Shown in pieces: positions 27,195 through 38,648 of a stretch of 64,000 bases of DNA. The notes under the pieces were generated by a model, which was not told where the DNA came from, ran no database searches, and saw only the letters and a list, made by a program, of their open reading frames with translations. The position numbers and the translations under genes were made by a program. This DNA comes from Abelmoschus esculentus (taxonomy: Eukaryota > Streptophyta > Magnoliopsida > Malvales > Malvaceae), in assembly GCA_035048815.1 (NCBI GenBank), contig JAUCBN010000014.1, positions 21,311,501 to 21,375,500 of the forward strand, given 5' to 3'. Numbering within the stretch: position 1 is the stretch's first letter; every line of letters starts with the position of its first letter.

Positions 27195-28730
27195 TCTTCT
27201 TGACCACTGTATAATCTACCATACTTGTACTTGCCCGTCTTTCTTAAGTCATCAAACTCGGCACTGAAAATATTTGAAGTGTTAGTTTTTAATTTCTCTT
27301 GTTTATTTAATTGAACTACTGAATTAGGAGTGTGCAATTTTGAGTTTTAATTAAAAATGAAACTTATATTTAGTTAGTGTTGTTTAATGGTGAAATTATA
27401 TAATATAGAAAAAAATGCACAACTATATGCTATATGTGGAAAGTTCTAACAAAAAGTAAAAATGCAAATTAGTTCTAAAAAACAATCATAAATATGTATA
27501 TAAATAGCTAATTGTTTAAGATTTTAAAAAAATATATATTTTTTTATATTTTTAACGATTTGTGATATTTAATTTTAAAATGTATTAAATACAATTATAA
27601 TTTTAAAAATATATTTATTTTTATAATTTTATTTAAATTCTACAAATTGAAAAAACTATTAAAAAAGACTTTATTGTTATGATTTTATTTAAATTCTAAT
27701 CTTTATAATTTAACAAATAAGTCAGAAAAAATAGATTTTTAAAATTTTTATTTTTGGAATTTTTATTAATTTGTTGAATTTTGATTTAAAAAAGAAATTA
27801 AGCTTGACTAATATAAATATATGTATTCAAAAAATATAATTCTATATTTTAGTATTTTTTTTCAAGATTTGTTTATATTTTTACGATATTATTTAAAATT
27901 TAAATTATTTTTTATTGAGGGTAACCAATGGTTGTGGATCATCTGAGCTGGTTATTGTCTTTTGGATTTCCTATTTTTTTCGTTTTGTTTCCTTGTGGTT
28001 TCTGTAAATATTTTTTTGAATTAATAAAATTTTTAGATGGTACCTTCTTCAAAGAAGTCAAACTAGTCGGAAAAAAAACTAAAATAATATTTTTCATAAA
28101 TTAAATGGGATATAGTAAGTATTTAACCTAATAAATTATATAAAAACTTATATATGTAAACTAGAATTTAAAAAAAATAAAATAACATATAGGAGTAAAA
28201 ATTAAACTTAAAAGAGTTTTACAAGATTTTTATTTTTTATTTTATTTTTACACGTTCAACATATAATCAAATCTATAATTTTTTTATTACAGTTATATTT
28301 TAAGTAGACATATTATAAAAGTAGATAAAGTATATCATTTTTTAATAATTTATATCATTTTTAATTAAAAAAAATTTTAAAGTGTGTATATATATATTTA
28401 TCTAAATTTTTCAAATTTAATGTGTGAAATTGATTAAAAATATGCTAAATATTTATATGATAAGATATATTTTAAATATTTACTTTAACAAAAAAAATTA
28501 TAATATTTATTTTAAATACTTATTTTATATAAGGATTTTCTATTTATTTTTCTATAGAATTTCACTGCTGACGTGGAGGGAGATAAGGGCCCCATCACAA
28601 CCACAAAAACCCGGATTCCTATTCGTATAAATCAATTATTCGACTTTGAAAGTAGGCTGTCGGTCTCCGCCTCTCGTCGTAATTTTTACTCCATTGCAAT
28701 ATATTCTTACAAATTTTTCTCCAAAATCCA
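27195..28730. other. AT-rich intergenic region
   Basis: The first 100-200 bp are probably the callose synthase 3' UTR. From about 27350 to 28560 the sequence is extremely AT-rich and low in complexity; no gene, RNA or bounded element could be recognised. The last part is the upstream region of the kinase gene. Confidence 0.6.
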
Positions 28731-28732
28731 CC

Positions 28733-28750
28733 AAACCCTAACCCTAAACC
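28733..28750 (+). promoter_or_regulatory. Telo-box motif in the kinase promoter/leader
   Basis: AAACCCTAACCCTAAACC, an 18-bp telomere-like motif, lies 233 bp upstream of the kinase start codon. Telo boxes (AAACCCTA) are known plant promoter or leader elements that bind Myb/telobox proteins and occur in genes active in dividing cells. A role here is inferred. Confidence 0.55.
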
Positions 28751-28982
28751 ATTATTTTCCTTCGAATCTTCTTCTTCGTGCTTGAATCCTTTCTTGTTAA
28801 GCCTAAGCCCCCTCGAAATTTTCTTGGTCGTTTTGATTTCTTGTTTCTTCACGAAACGGGAGACTAAAATCCCCCATTTTTAAAAAAAAAAATTGTAAAT
28901 CCTTTCATGGCTGGCGTCGTAGAAGAAAGCATACAATGATTGAATTGTCGGTGTTCCGTTTCAATTGTATGGAGTTTACGAA

Positions 28983-31900
28983 ATGCCTGAGCTTCGAAGA
29001 GGAGTCTGTAGACGCCGCACAACGTTAGACCAGCAGCAACCGCAACAAGAGACAAAGCAGACGAGGCGGAGGAATCAAGGTCGGAAACGTGAGGCTGCGG
29101 TTACGGAGGTTGGTAGGCCGAGGACTAGGTTGGCGGTGAAAAGACTGAAGGAGGAGAATCAACTTCAGGTGTTAGTAGCTGCGAACGGTAGAGAGGATCA
29201 GGAGGATCAAGTGATTTTGATTTCTGAGAGGGGTAGCGATATCAAGAGGAAGGAGTTGGTAAAAGTTGATAAAGGAAAGGAAGCTGTGATGGGAGACGAT
29301 AGCGGTGGGTTGAGTGCTAACAAGGCTGCTGGACAGGAAGAGGAGGGAAGTACTGCACCTTTTCCTGAGAGGGTATGTTTGCCCTTTATTTAATTTGTGT
29401 TTTTTGAACTGTGTTTTATTTTGGGTATTTTATTGTTAATAGTTGTTCTTTTTATGGTTCCAACTTACTATGTTTTCAATGCAACAGTCATTGCCATTTT
29501 ACTCAGTGTCTGCGTGAGTTATATATTTCTTGTTTTGGTTAAAGTGTTGAGAACCAATTACTTTCTAGCTTCTTGTAATGAGAAGAAAAAAAAGAAATGA
29601 GGATGAACTTGGTTTTTATTTCTTCATTTCAGTACAATAGATGTAAAGTGGACGGATGGGAAAATTTGAGTAAACTTGTAAATGATGGTGGTTAATTTTA
29701 GTTTAATAAATGCTATCCTCACACTTTTGGAAGGGTTGAATTTTGAGGGAATTTGAGAACGGTCAAGATCTACCTATTTTAATTCCTTTTTGTAGTCTCT
29801 CTTTCCGGTATTTTCTGTTTCCGAGTGGTGCAATATAATATTTTGGTCAGTTCAGATAATTGGATTTATTTTCCTTGTTAACTTCACAAGGTTCAAGTTG
29901 GGGGATCTCCTATGTACAAAATAGAGAGAAAGCTTGGTAAAGGGGGATTTGGTCAGGTGTTTGTTGGACGGCGTGTTAGCGGTGGAAATGAACGTGCAAC
30001 TGGATCTGCAGCCATGGAGGTAGATCATCTTCAACTATCTTAAGCATATAGAAAGTTATATGTGATCCTATTTCTTTTTATTTATATTTGTTCTGTTGTT
30101 ATTCTTGTGTTATTTTAGGTAGCTCTGAAATTTGAGCATAGAAACAGCAAAGGATGTAACTATGGTCCTCCATATGAATGGCAAGTTTACAAGTAGGTGG
30201 TTCTATCGTGTTTCTATTTTTATCCTTTGAGCATTTCTATCACGACTATGTCTAACATAGCATGTTGAGCTTGTGTTGAACAGTGCTCTTGGTGGCAGTC
30301 ATGGAGTTCCCAAAGTGCATTACAAAGGAAAGCAAGGAGACTATTATGTTATGGTATGAATATGATCTGGAGGTCTTCTATAGTTCTATTTGTGTATATC
30401 TATCTCAAATACATGCTTGACTTCTACTTATGTTTTCAGGTTATGGACATATTAGGGCCCAGCTTATGGGATGTTTGGAATTCTTCAGGGCAAGCGTAAG
30501 TTACATGTCTTATTTACCTTAGTAACTCTCCCCCACCCCTGTCCCTGCCTCGTTTTTTCATTGTTTACTTATTCAAAAATGACAGACAACAATTGTATAC
30601 GAGCTTTTCCCATCAAAGACAACTCAAAGAAACAAAAATACTCCCTTAATATTTACCATATTATTTTTCCACTATAAAAATACTCCCTTATCATTAGTCA
30701 TTTTAGTTGTCCACTAGAAATTGTATACAAACGTCCCCTACCCCCTCAACATTATCATGTTTTACGGGATAAGCCACTAATCTTGTATTTAAAATTTTTG
30801 TTCTTAATTTCACATGCAGGATGTCCGCAGAGATGGTAGCCTGTATAGCAGTTGAATCCCTATCAATATTAGAGAAGATGCACTCCAAAGGGTTGATTAT
30901 TTTAATTATTTTTAGTATGAAATACTACTTTTCATGTAAGCTCTATAAATTTATAATATTAGTTTTCAACCTTTTTTTGAATGTTGATCATATGTAATAC
31001 CAGTTATGTTCACGGGGATGTTAAGCCCGAGAACTTTCTGCTTGGTCAACCATCTACACCACAAGAGAAGAAATTGTTTCTTGTGGACCTTGGACTAGGC
31101 AAGTAAATTTCATTTTATCCCTACAGTATCCCCTTTAACTTCCATTTTAGATTATTTTCTTATGTTTTATCTGCACCATGTCATCACAGCAACAAAGTGG
31201 AGAGATAGCAGCAGTGGGCTGCATGTTGATTATGATCAACGTCCTGATATGTTTAGGTGTGTATAATTTGTTGTCTAGTTGGATACATGTTCATAATCAA
31301 CTATTTTGCTGAAATATTTGGTTCTCTAATTTTGGTATTCACCAGAGGAACTGTTCGGTATGCAAGTGTCCATGCGCATTTGGGAAGAACTGCCAGCAGA
31401 AGAGATGATCTTGAGTCTCTTGCATACACTCTCATATTCCTGCATCGAGGTCGATTACCATGGCAGGGCTATCAGGTATAGTATGGTTGATAATGATATA
31501 ATCATCACAATGAGTTGTCTATCAAAAACATTTTAGTCACCAGCATCTAAAATCTATATTGTTTTCTCATTCATTCTTTTATATTCTAAATCAAGGGTGA
31601 CAACAAATCGTTCTTAGTCTGCAAAAAGAAAATGGCTACGTCCCCTGAAATGCTTTGCTGTTTCTGTCCTCCACCACTGAAACAATTTCTTGAAACTGTG
31701 GTGAATATGAAATTTGACGAGGAGCCCAACTACTCCAAATTAATATCCTTATTTGAGGGCTTGATAGGACCAAATCCAGCTATAAGGCCAATAAACACCG
31801 ATGGTGCTCAAAAGGTATTTAATTGTATTACACTAGTATTTGTTGTGGTGTATGCTGCTTGTGAATACTTATTTTATGTATTTTAAAATAATAATTATAT

Positions 31901-33471
31901 AGAATACTGTTCTTTAATCTCCTTACACCAATGCATGAAATTAGGTTGTATACAAAAATTAAAATAGTAATTTATTTTGGAGGCCAATTTAAATGTATTC
32001 AATGTAAATACATATTCATACTAGGGGTTAAAAACGGACCAATGTTTTTGCTTGCTCCCACTATTATCTGCATTGAAGACTTCTCTTCAGAAAATCTATA
32101 ACAGATTAATAATAATCATGAATATTTGGTAGATTATTTATCAAGTAGGCCAAAAGCGAGGTAGGTTGAATCTTGATGAAGAAGATGATCAACCCAAGAA
32201 GAAGGTTCGTCTTGGTGTTCCTGCTACTCAGTGGATTTCAATCTACAATGCAAGACCTCCAATGAAGCAGAGGTATTTTGTAGCAGTTTCATTTTCATTG
32301 CCTCTTTTTCTTCATTGTACGCATTTTGTTTTTCAATTGAACTGTTTGTTACATGCAATTAGGTATCATTACAATGTGGCTGATGCAAGGTTGGCTCAAC
32401 ATGTCGAGAAAGGAATTGCAGATGGTCTGCTAATAAGCTGTGTGGCTTCTTGTACCAATCTTTGGGCATTAATTATGGATGCTGGAACTGGTTTTACAAG
32501 CCAAGTTTATGAGCTTTCACCTTCCTTCTTACACAAGGTTGCATCCTATTGCATAAATTTTTATTTTATTTTTTGTATTTATAAGTAAAATATTTATGTT
32601 AAGGAGTGGCTTGCTCTTCCAAATATACAGGAATGGATCATGGATCAATGGGAGAAAAACTATTATATTAGTTCTATTGCCGGTTCAAACAGTGGAAGCT
32701 CCCTTGTTGTTATGTCCAAAGGTCGGTTCTAATATTTACCAAAGTTTGTACTTTTCGAGGCTTATAATATCTATAAGCAAGCCACTGTTGTTGTTTTTTT
32801 TTCTCTTTTCAGTTTACTTTTATGGCTCAAGGTTTCTCAGTCATGATTATCTCTTTAGGTACTCAATATACTCAACAGTCTTATAAAGTAAGCGAATCTT
32901 TTCCCTTTAAGTGGATAAACAAAAAGTGGAGAGAGGGTTTTTATGTCACCTCAATGACTACTGCTGGGAGCCGATGGGGTGTTGTTATGTCTCGTAATGC
33001 AGGCTTCAGTGACCAGGTTTAATCTCAGTTGCAGTCTTTTGCGTTCATTCCGCCCTCTTATCTATCTTATTAACGATGGTCATCATCCGATTTTGTAGGT
33101 TGTGGAACTTGATTTCCTCTATCCAAGTGAAGGAATCCACAGACGTTGGGATAGCGGCTATCGAATCACATCAACAGCTGCAACATCTGATCAAGCTGCT
33201 CTAATCTTGAGCATTCCTAAGCGCAAACCTGGCGACGAAACTCAAGAAACTTTACGCACATCCCAATTTCCCAGCACACATGTTAAGGTACTCCTCTCTT
33301 TTTCTTCCTGTATCGTATACTCCCTGTCCCTGCATATAGAATTTGTTACCATTCTCATGTGAAGTTTGTTCTTGTGTGTATGTATTTTATTCTCCCGTTG
33401 ATTTTTTGTAGGAGAAATGGTCAAAAAATCTGTACCTTTCTTGTCTATGCTATGGAAGGACTGTCTCATGA
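28983..33471 (+). CDS. MUT9-like / photoregulatory casein kinase 1-clade protein kinase
   Basis: Nuclear Ser/Thr kinase of the MLK/PPK family, known in Arabidopsis to phosphorylate histone H3 and photoreceptor-signalling proteins. Sixteen exons give 704 aa: 28983-29372, 29891-30019, 30119-30192, 30284-30353, 30440-30495, 30820-30891, 31004-31098, 31190-31256, 31346-31475, 31596-31814, 32133-32272, 32363-32537, 32631-32721, 32859-33016, 33099-33287, 33412-33471. The start MPELRRGV is the family start; the frame is open upstream but has no earlier ATG. Residues 1-130 are basic and low in complexity. The kinase domain shows GKGGFGQV, the ATP-site lysine in VALKFE (K177), catalytic HGDVKPEN (D269, K271, N274) and DLG (D292) in place of DFG, as in the CK1 group. 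The conserved C-terminal half ends CYGRTVS. The intron after exon 7 begins with GC, not GT (31099-31100). Confidence 0.93.
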
Positions 33472-33601
33472 AACACGTGGGTGTTTGTTTTCTTCCCTCA
33501 ACTCTGATCTCTCTTTGAGAGTCGGATGTCGACAATATCTATCCAGTCCTTGTATTGCAATTAATTTAGTTTCTGTATTTTTTAAATACAAGGATGTGTA
33601 A

Positions 33602-34210
33602 TACATATGATAATTGGTACAATCAATGTGTATGGGCTTCACTGGAAATGAACTCGTTAAATGTCGTGTTATTAGTATTATTAGTTAAAAGAATATAAAA
33701 ATGACTTTTAAAACATGGATGGCAAGTCACAAATCGGAAAAGGAAATACTTTCATTCCCCTAATATTAATTTTATTAATAAAATAAAACCTCCTCAAATC
33801 ATAGGCATAACATATAATAATAGTCTCATTTAAATTCCCAATTTACGGTGACTGAAATTGACCTAAAAATTCCCCTAATATTAACTTTCAAATGACTTGT
33901 TTTTAACCTACCGATAGGTTAATTCAAATTAAATTTTAAATCAACTCGTTATAGAACGATCCAATCTCAATCTTCAAACACTTTATCTTGCTAAAAATAT
34001 AATTCCTCATCCCATTACCAACTAGTATCGTGTATAATTAGTAGATAACACAATTGTTTTGAATCGAGTAACAACACCAGAAATAGAAGCAATTTAAAGT
34101 ACTTTCCCCCAAACAATTATTGGTTCAAATTAAAAGATAGATAAAAGGAGAGATTTTCAAAGTCATATACGGTCTTACAAGAGAAACGGGGAAGGGAATG
34201 TTGAGAAACT
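33602..34210. other. Intergenic region, kinase 3' side
   Basis: AT-rich, no gene recognised. It contains the kinase 3' UTR on the left and the 3' UTR of the small minus-strand gene on the right; the two genes converge here. Confidence 0.5.
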
Positions 34211-34502
34211 TCAACACAGCGTCGGAGGAAAAGGAGGCAACCGAAGCACGGCTTCCTCTGTTTCCTTGGGATCCGATCTCAGTATCTGTATATTTTCAAC
34301 AAACAAAACAGAAAACAACTGATGAATCTCGATTGGATAACAAAATAATGAATTTAAACTTACTTACCGGGTCTTGAAGAAGAGGCTTGGTGTCGTCTTT
34401 AGCAGGTCGGAACGGAGGCTTGAATGGCTTCTCAACACTCGGCGGAGGCGTTTGGCTGTGGATTTTGGGGCTGCCTTTCATCGGAATCTCCGTTCTTTTC
34501 AT
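34211..34502 (-). CDS. Small proline-rich protein of unknown function, two exons
   Basis: Minus-strand model: exon 1 34502-34368, an 82-nt intron with good borders (CCG|GTAAGT, TATACAG|ATA), and exon 2 34285-34211 ending in TGA. The product is 69 aa. It is rich in Pro and Lys with no signal peptide or membrane segment. The core (PFKPPFRPAKDDTKP, then LLQDPILRSDPKETEEAVLR and LPPFP) spans the splice junction in frame. I believe similar short proteins exist in other eudicots, but I cannot name a function. A shorter start at M8 (MKGSPK) is possible. The quality of the splice sites and the composition argue for a real gene; expression evidence would settle it. Confidence 0.65.
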
Positions 34503-34519
34503 TTTTCTTCTTTGCGAAG

Positions 34520-35060
34520 TGTTTGGGTTACAGTGGTATTATAGTCAGGGCATTTTACCTGTTTAAAATTGGTATAATATTGGTTATAGTCCCTCTACTA
34601 TTCTTAAATTTGCAGATCGATCCACTATTATAAATTGGAATTGTTGAAAATTAATAATGTTATAAAGTTTGGTGTTTTAAAAAAATATGTAATACGGTGT
34701 ATTCACAAATATTATAGTGCATTTTAAAAAATATTTTTTATATAATATATTTAAATTATTTTTGTTATCTTAAATATAAAATATTTAACTTTTTATATTA
34801 TAAACAAAAAATTAAAATCCAACTCGATATGAATAATCATAATTTTTTAAAATAAAAATACAGAGTATTATAAATGAAATATATTTATTTCAAAAACCAA
34901 CTCTATAATAAATATTAATATTTAATTTTAATTAATTAATACCTTAAATATCCTTGGTAAAAAACAATATACAAACATGTCAGTTATGCGATCCACTAAG
35001 AAAGGCACTGCAATTATTAAGACAATATAGCTTAACAATAAAGTACAGCAAATGGGTGAT
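34520..35060. other. AT-rich spacer
   Basis: Strongly AT-rich between the small gene and the dirigent gene's 3' end. It holds the promoter of the former and the 3' UTR of the latter. Nothing else recognised. Confidence 0.5.
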
Positions 35061-35064
35061 GGAT

Positions 35065-35646
35065 TCAATAATGCAACACATAACAATTGTACTCTACTAT
35101 GGCATCTCCTGTCTTCATGTTAAATGTGTGAGTTCTTGCCTGAACATAGCCTCGAGCGAAACGGAAAAGTCCGCTGCCTCCGATCACCGGCATCTCCCTC
35201 ACCTTGTTGAAAACAGGGTTCCTCCCAAGCACTGTAATCGTGCTACCGGTGTATTTCCCTTCCGTGAAAGCAAAGTTCATCGACATCAACAGTCCAACTT
35301 CTTCTTGCGATGACAGCGTGTAGAAACCTTGTGCCCTTCCCACCAGTTTCGAGCTTAATTTCGGCCCTAGCGTTAATGGATCATCGATCACGTTGATGAT
35401 TCCGAACCCCGTCGTCGACAAATTCGAGGGTCGAACCACTGAAATTGATGTAGCATTACTACCGCTAGTGATGTCGTGCCAATAAATTCGGAAATGGCTT
35501 AACTTTTCTGCCTTTAGGTTCAACAACTTCGGGTCGAGGCTTCTCGCGAAACCGAAACCATGACCGTCATCACCATCTGCTCGGACACATTGGATGGCGC
35601 CGGAGGTAGACAAAATGCATACCACGATGAGAAGAATCCTCACCAT
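35065..35646 (-). CDS. DIR: Dirigent protein
   Basis: Intronless gene for a secreted dirigent protein, the family that steers stereoselective coupling of phenoxy radicals in lignan and related phenolic synthesis in the apoplast. The frame is open from 35688 (MGKLLCQ, 207 aa), but a TATAAAA box at about 35705-35711 lies only some 20 nt before that ATG, so the transcript probably starts at or after it. The Met at 35646 (MVRILLIVV, 193 aa) then opens a clean signal peptide of about 23 residues. Mature-domain landmarks are HFRIYWHDI, NVIDDPLTLGP, GRAQGFYTL, MNFAFTEGKY, NGSTI-type TGSTITVLGRNPV, and EMPVIGGSGLFRFARGYVQA. N-glycosylation sites occur at NAT and NLS. Length and motifs are normal for the family; the substrate is unknown. 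Confidence 0.92.
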   Translation of the reverse strand: MVRILLIVVCILSTSGAIQCVRADGDDGHGFGFARSLDPKLLNLKAEKLSHFRIYWHDITSGSNATSISVVRPSNLSTTGFGIINVIDDPLTLGPKLSSKLVGRAQGFYTLSSQEEVGLLMSMNFAFTEGKYTGSTITVLGRNPVFNKVREMPVIGGSGLFRFARGYVQARTHTFNMKTGDAIVEYNCYVLHY

Positions 35647-35702
35647 CTTCCACTCTGGTTCTGGGTTTTGGCACAAGAGCTTACCCATGACAGATCTGTG
35701 CC

Positions 35703-35711
35703 AATTTTATA
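35703..35711 (-). promoter_or_regulatory. TATA box of dirigent gene
   Basis: On the minus strand CTATAAAATT lies about 60 nt upstream of the Met at 35646 and about 17-20 nt upstream of the Met at 35688. Plant TATA-to-start-site spacing of about 30 bp favours the downstream Met. Confidence 0.55.
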
Positions 35712-35734
35712 GAGAGATTTGGCGTTAACATAAA

Positions 35735-35940
35735 GGCACAAAGTAGTAGGTGTAACTAACGCACTCTTCAAAGGAAAAGAAATATAAACAATTAAAGGAC
35801 CAAAAGATTAAAAAATATTTAAAATCAATTTTAAATATTAAAATTTTGTAGCAAAAGATATAAATATATATTGATTAATAAAATTTTAATGTTAAACTAC
35901 CTGATACCAATATAAAACTAAAAGTTTTTATCTATAATGA
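35735..35940. repeat. Upstream-region duplication, copy A
   Basis: This stretch (CAAAGTAGTAGG, GCACTCTTCAAAGG, AATTAAAGGACCAAAA and onward to ATACCAATATAAAAC) recurs imperfectly at 36420-36435 plus 36915-37090. Copy A is uninterrupted and lies directly upstream of the dirigent gene. Confidence 0.65.
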
Positions 35941-36419
35941 TTCAAGAGTAATAAAAGTATTAATTTGACCTTCTAGGTGTAACTTTTGTTTTAATGGAAC
36001 ATCATTTCTAATTATATATGACTTAGGATAATTTTGTTCTTAAAGTAATCTCAAATTGGTAATATTGTCTTTTTTTTTTTTAATTATATCAATTTTGACG
36101 ATGTGATATTACAAATAAAAAAATTAAAATTGTTTACTTTAAAATTATAAATATTTTTAAATAAACATCAATTTTTAAGTGTTTTTTTATAGTTCAATAC
36201 GAAAAAGATAAAGCTCTAATTTTAAAAATCCAAAAACATATCTTACTCTAAATCTCAAAACATTAACCTTAAATCTATTTTTAATAAGAATATAGATAAA
36301 AACATAAAAAAAAAACTAATTTATATTCTCTTGATCCATTATAATTTTTTTTTTGATTTTTTTAATTTCGATTTTGATTTTCTTAAACTTATTTGATATA
36401 AAGTCTAATCCACCGTTAC

Positions 36420-37090
36420 ACAAAGTAGTAGGTATTATGGGTGTATATTTCAGATTATTCGATCCGATCTAAAAATTTCGGATGGGTATTTTAGCGATCC
36501 GTATTTGATTCAAAAAAATAAATATTTGATTTTTCGGATATCCAAATATCCGAATTTATGATTTAATTTAAGAACTTTTTTAATCGGAAGGTCTTATTCA
36601 TTAAAATTTTGGTTTTCGAATATAATAATCAATAAATTACTGAATATAACAATATTTTTATTCATACAAATTTTATTTTTTTCATATATAACAAGTAAAA
36701 ATATTGAATATAACAATATTTATATGTATAAAAAAATAAATTTTTCGAATATCGGATAATCGGATATCCGATCCGAATATAAAACATTGATCCGTAACTG
36801 ATCCGAAATTTTTGGATGTCCAATCTAAATTATCCAAAAAATAAAATTTAAATTGGATATCCGAAATTTTGGATCAAATCAACAAATAATCGGATTAGAT
36901 TTTTTGCACAGCCCTAGCAGGTATCAGGTATAATTAAAGCACTATTCGAAGGAAAAAAATAAAAAAAAATTAAGGATCAAAATATTAAATATTATTAAAA
37001 TTAATCTAAAATATTAAAAATTCCTACCAAAAATTAAAATTCGTTACCCCAAATAAATGTTTTAATCATTTGACGCCGATATAAAATGGG
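36420..37090. repeat. Upstream-region duplication, copy B, interrupted by an insertion
   Basis: Same order of blocks as copy A (CAAAGTAGTAGG, then GCACTATTCGAAGG, AATTAAGGATCAAAA and CGCCGATATAAAATGG), but split after TAGTAGGTAT by 479 bp of unrelated sequence. Divergence from copy A is substantial, so the duplication is not recent. Confidence 0.6.
36436..36914. mobile_element. Foldback element inserted in duplication copy B
   Basis: Imperfect terminal inverted repeats: the left end GGGTGTATATTTCAG followed by ATCCGATCTAAAAATTTCGG pairs with a right end whose reverse complement reads GGGCTGTGCAAAAA, ATCCGATT and CCAAAATTTCGG. It is flanked by a 10-bp direct repeat TAGTAGGTAT / TAGCAGGTAT with one mismatch. 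Many internal ATCCGAA-type motifs in both orientations. No coding capacity. Probably a non-autonomous DNA element; the superfamily is uncertain. Confidence 0.55.
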
Positions 37091-38648
37091 AGCGGTATCA
37101 TTTACATTTATATTTTAGACCATGCAAACCGTAATATAAGAAAAGAAATACACATCAAAATTCAAACTCTTGAAGGTCACTTCTTAATAATGGTCGTTTA
37201 AATTAATTAAATCTTATTTTAGATGATGCAGGCCATATACTATTAGCCTTGATGTATTTTTTTAAGACATTTATTAAATCGAGACTAATAATTAATTTTT
37301 TGGTTAGTTTTGTTGATTTATACAGTAATAAACGTAGATATCAACATTAGAATTGATTCATGCACAAATGCAAAATTAAACTCCCAATTACAAGTTAAAA
37401 CAGTAAAAAAAATTTAGCCATCTCCAGTCTCGTGCTTGATCTTCTATATATATTTTTGGGTAGGATAGAAGCAGATTTACCCTCGTATCTTGTTTCAATC
37501 ATTTTTCATTAAAGGTTATCCGGGTTCGTTATAGAATTCAAATTTATATATTAATATTCTAACTTTAAAAAAACTATAATTTTTTTATTCACGAACGGGT
37601 TTTTAAAACTAATAAGTATCATTTTTAAGATTTTTAAATTTTATAATTAAAATCTTAAAATTTAACTATAAATGTTAAAATTTCAACTCTAAATTATAAT
37701 TTATAAAATATAAAAAATTAAGCGTTTGTGGAATTTCCCCCCGAAATTTCTACTAATTACGATTATAATCCAATTTTAATGTACAGAATGTTGTATAATC
37801 TTTTTGTACGTTTCTTCCTCTAGAATTTGAATATTTCAAGTAAACTGGTCATGGTTATCCAGTCCTCTGCGAGGCTCAAAATCCAACACCACAAATTTCA
37901 TGTGAACAATGGGTAAAAAAGACTTTTGACTTTGATCAATCAACATACCCTGTCGAATTAAATAGGGAGGCTGAACCAGGAACTATATAGTTTGATTTGA
38001 TCAAAGTGTTTAGGTACGAGATAATTCGTAAATTATTCGAGTTTGATTCGGTCAAAATTCAATTAAAACTAAACTTAATTAACAGTGGAATAAAACTAGA
38101 AAAATAAACGTAATTAACAGTAAAAATATATATAAAAAATTACTCCGACTCATACGTCCAATTTGCTCGGGTGGGAAATTTATTGGTTTTGAGCCACTTA
38201 ATATAATTGTTTAATAGAGTTAAAAATCTATTAAAAACATAACCAATGGGATCTTCTATTGGTTTTCAATTTAATGGTTCACTCAACTTCGATTGACCCT
38301 GCCGATCAAATAGACTAAACAAGGGGGCTCTGCCTAAAAACCCAGTCATTTCTTCTGACACATGTCCAATTCTAAGGAAAAGTATTTTGTGTTCTAGAAA
38401 AACAAGGGGCCTCTGTCTAAATATCCACTCATTTCTTTTTACACAAACAATCTGGGATTGGTCAACTCGTTTGATCTAACATGTCAGCTCACCGCAATAG
38501 TTATAGAAGCCTCTAGAGTCCAAAACACAACCCACACCTTTAAAAACCAGCCCCCCCTCTCAGAATTCACACATCAATTTTCTTTTCACGAAACCAACTT
38601 TCCCTCCGGATTTTCTCTCTCCACAAACAGCCCTCTATTTTACAAGAA
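37091..38648. other. Intergenic region upstream of TMEM45-like gene
   Basis: AT-rich, no gene recognised. The last 100-200 bp, less AT-rich and CT-rich (38540-38640), look like the core promoter and leader of the following gene, with a TTTAAAAA TATA-like element near 38540. Confidence 0.5.

Noticed and set aside
26927..27337. 136-aa minus-strand open frame
   Set aside because: It is antisense to the last, highly conserved callose synthase exon and is explained as a shadow of it.
28965..28982. Upstream non-ATG extension (TTG start) of the kinase frame
   Set aside because: MPELRRG at 28983 is the conserved family start; a TTG start would be exceptional in a plant nuclear gene.
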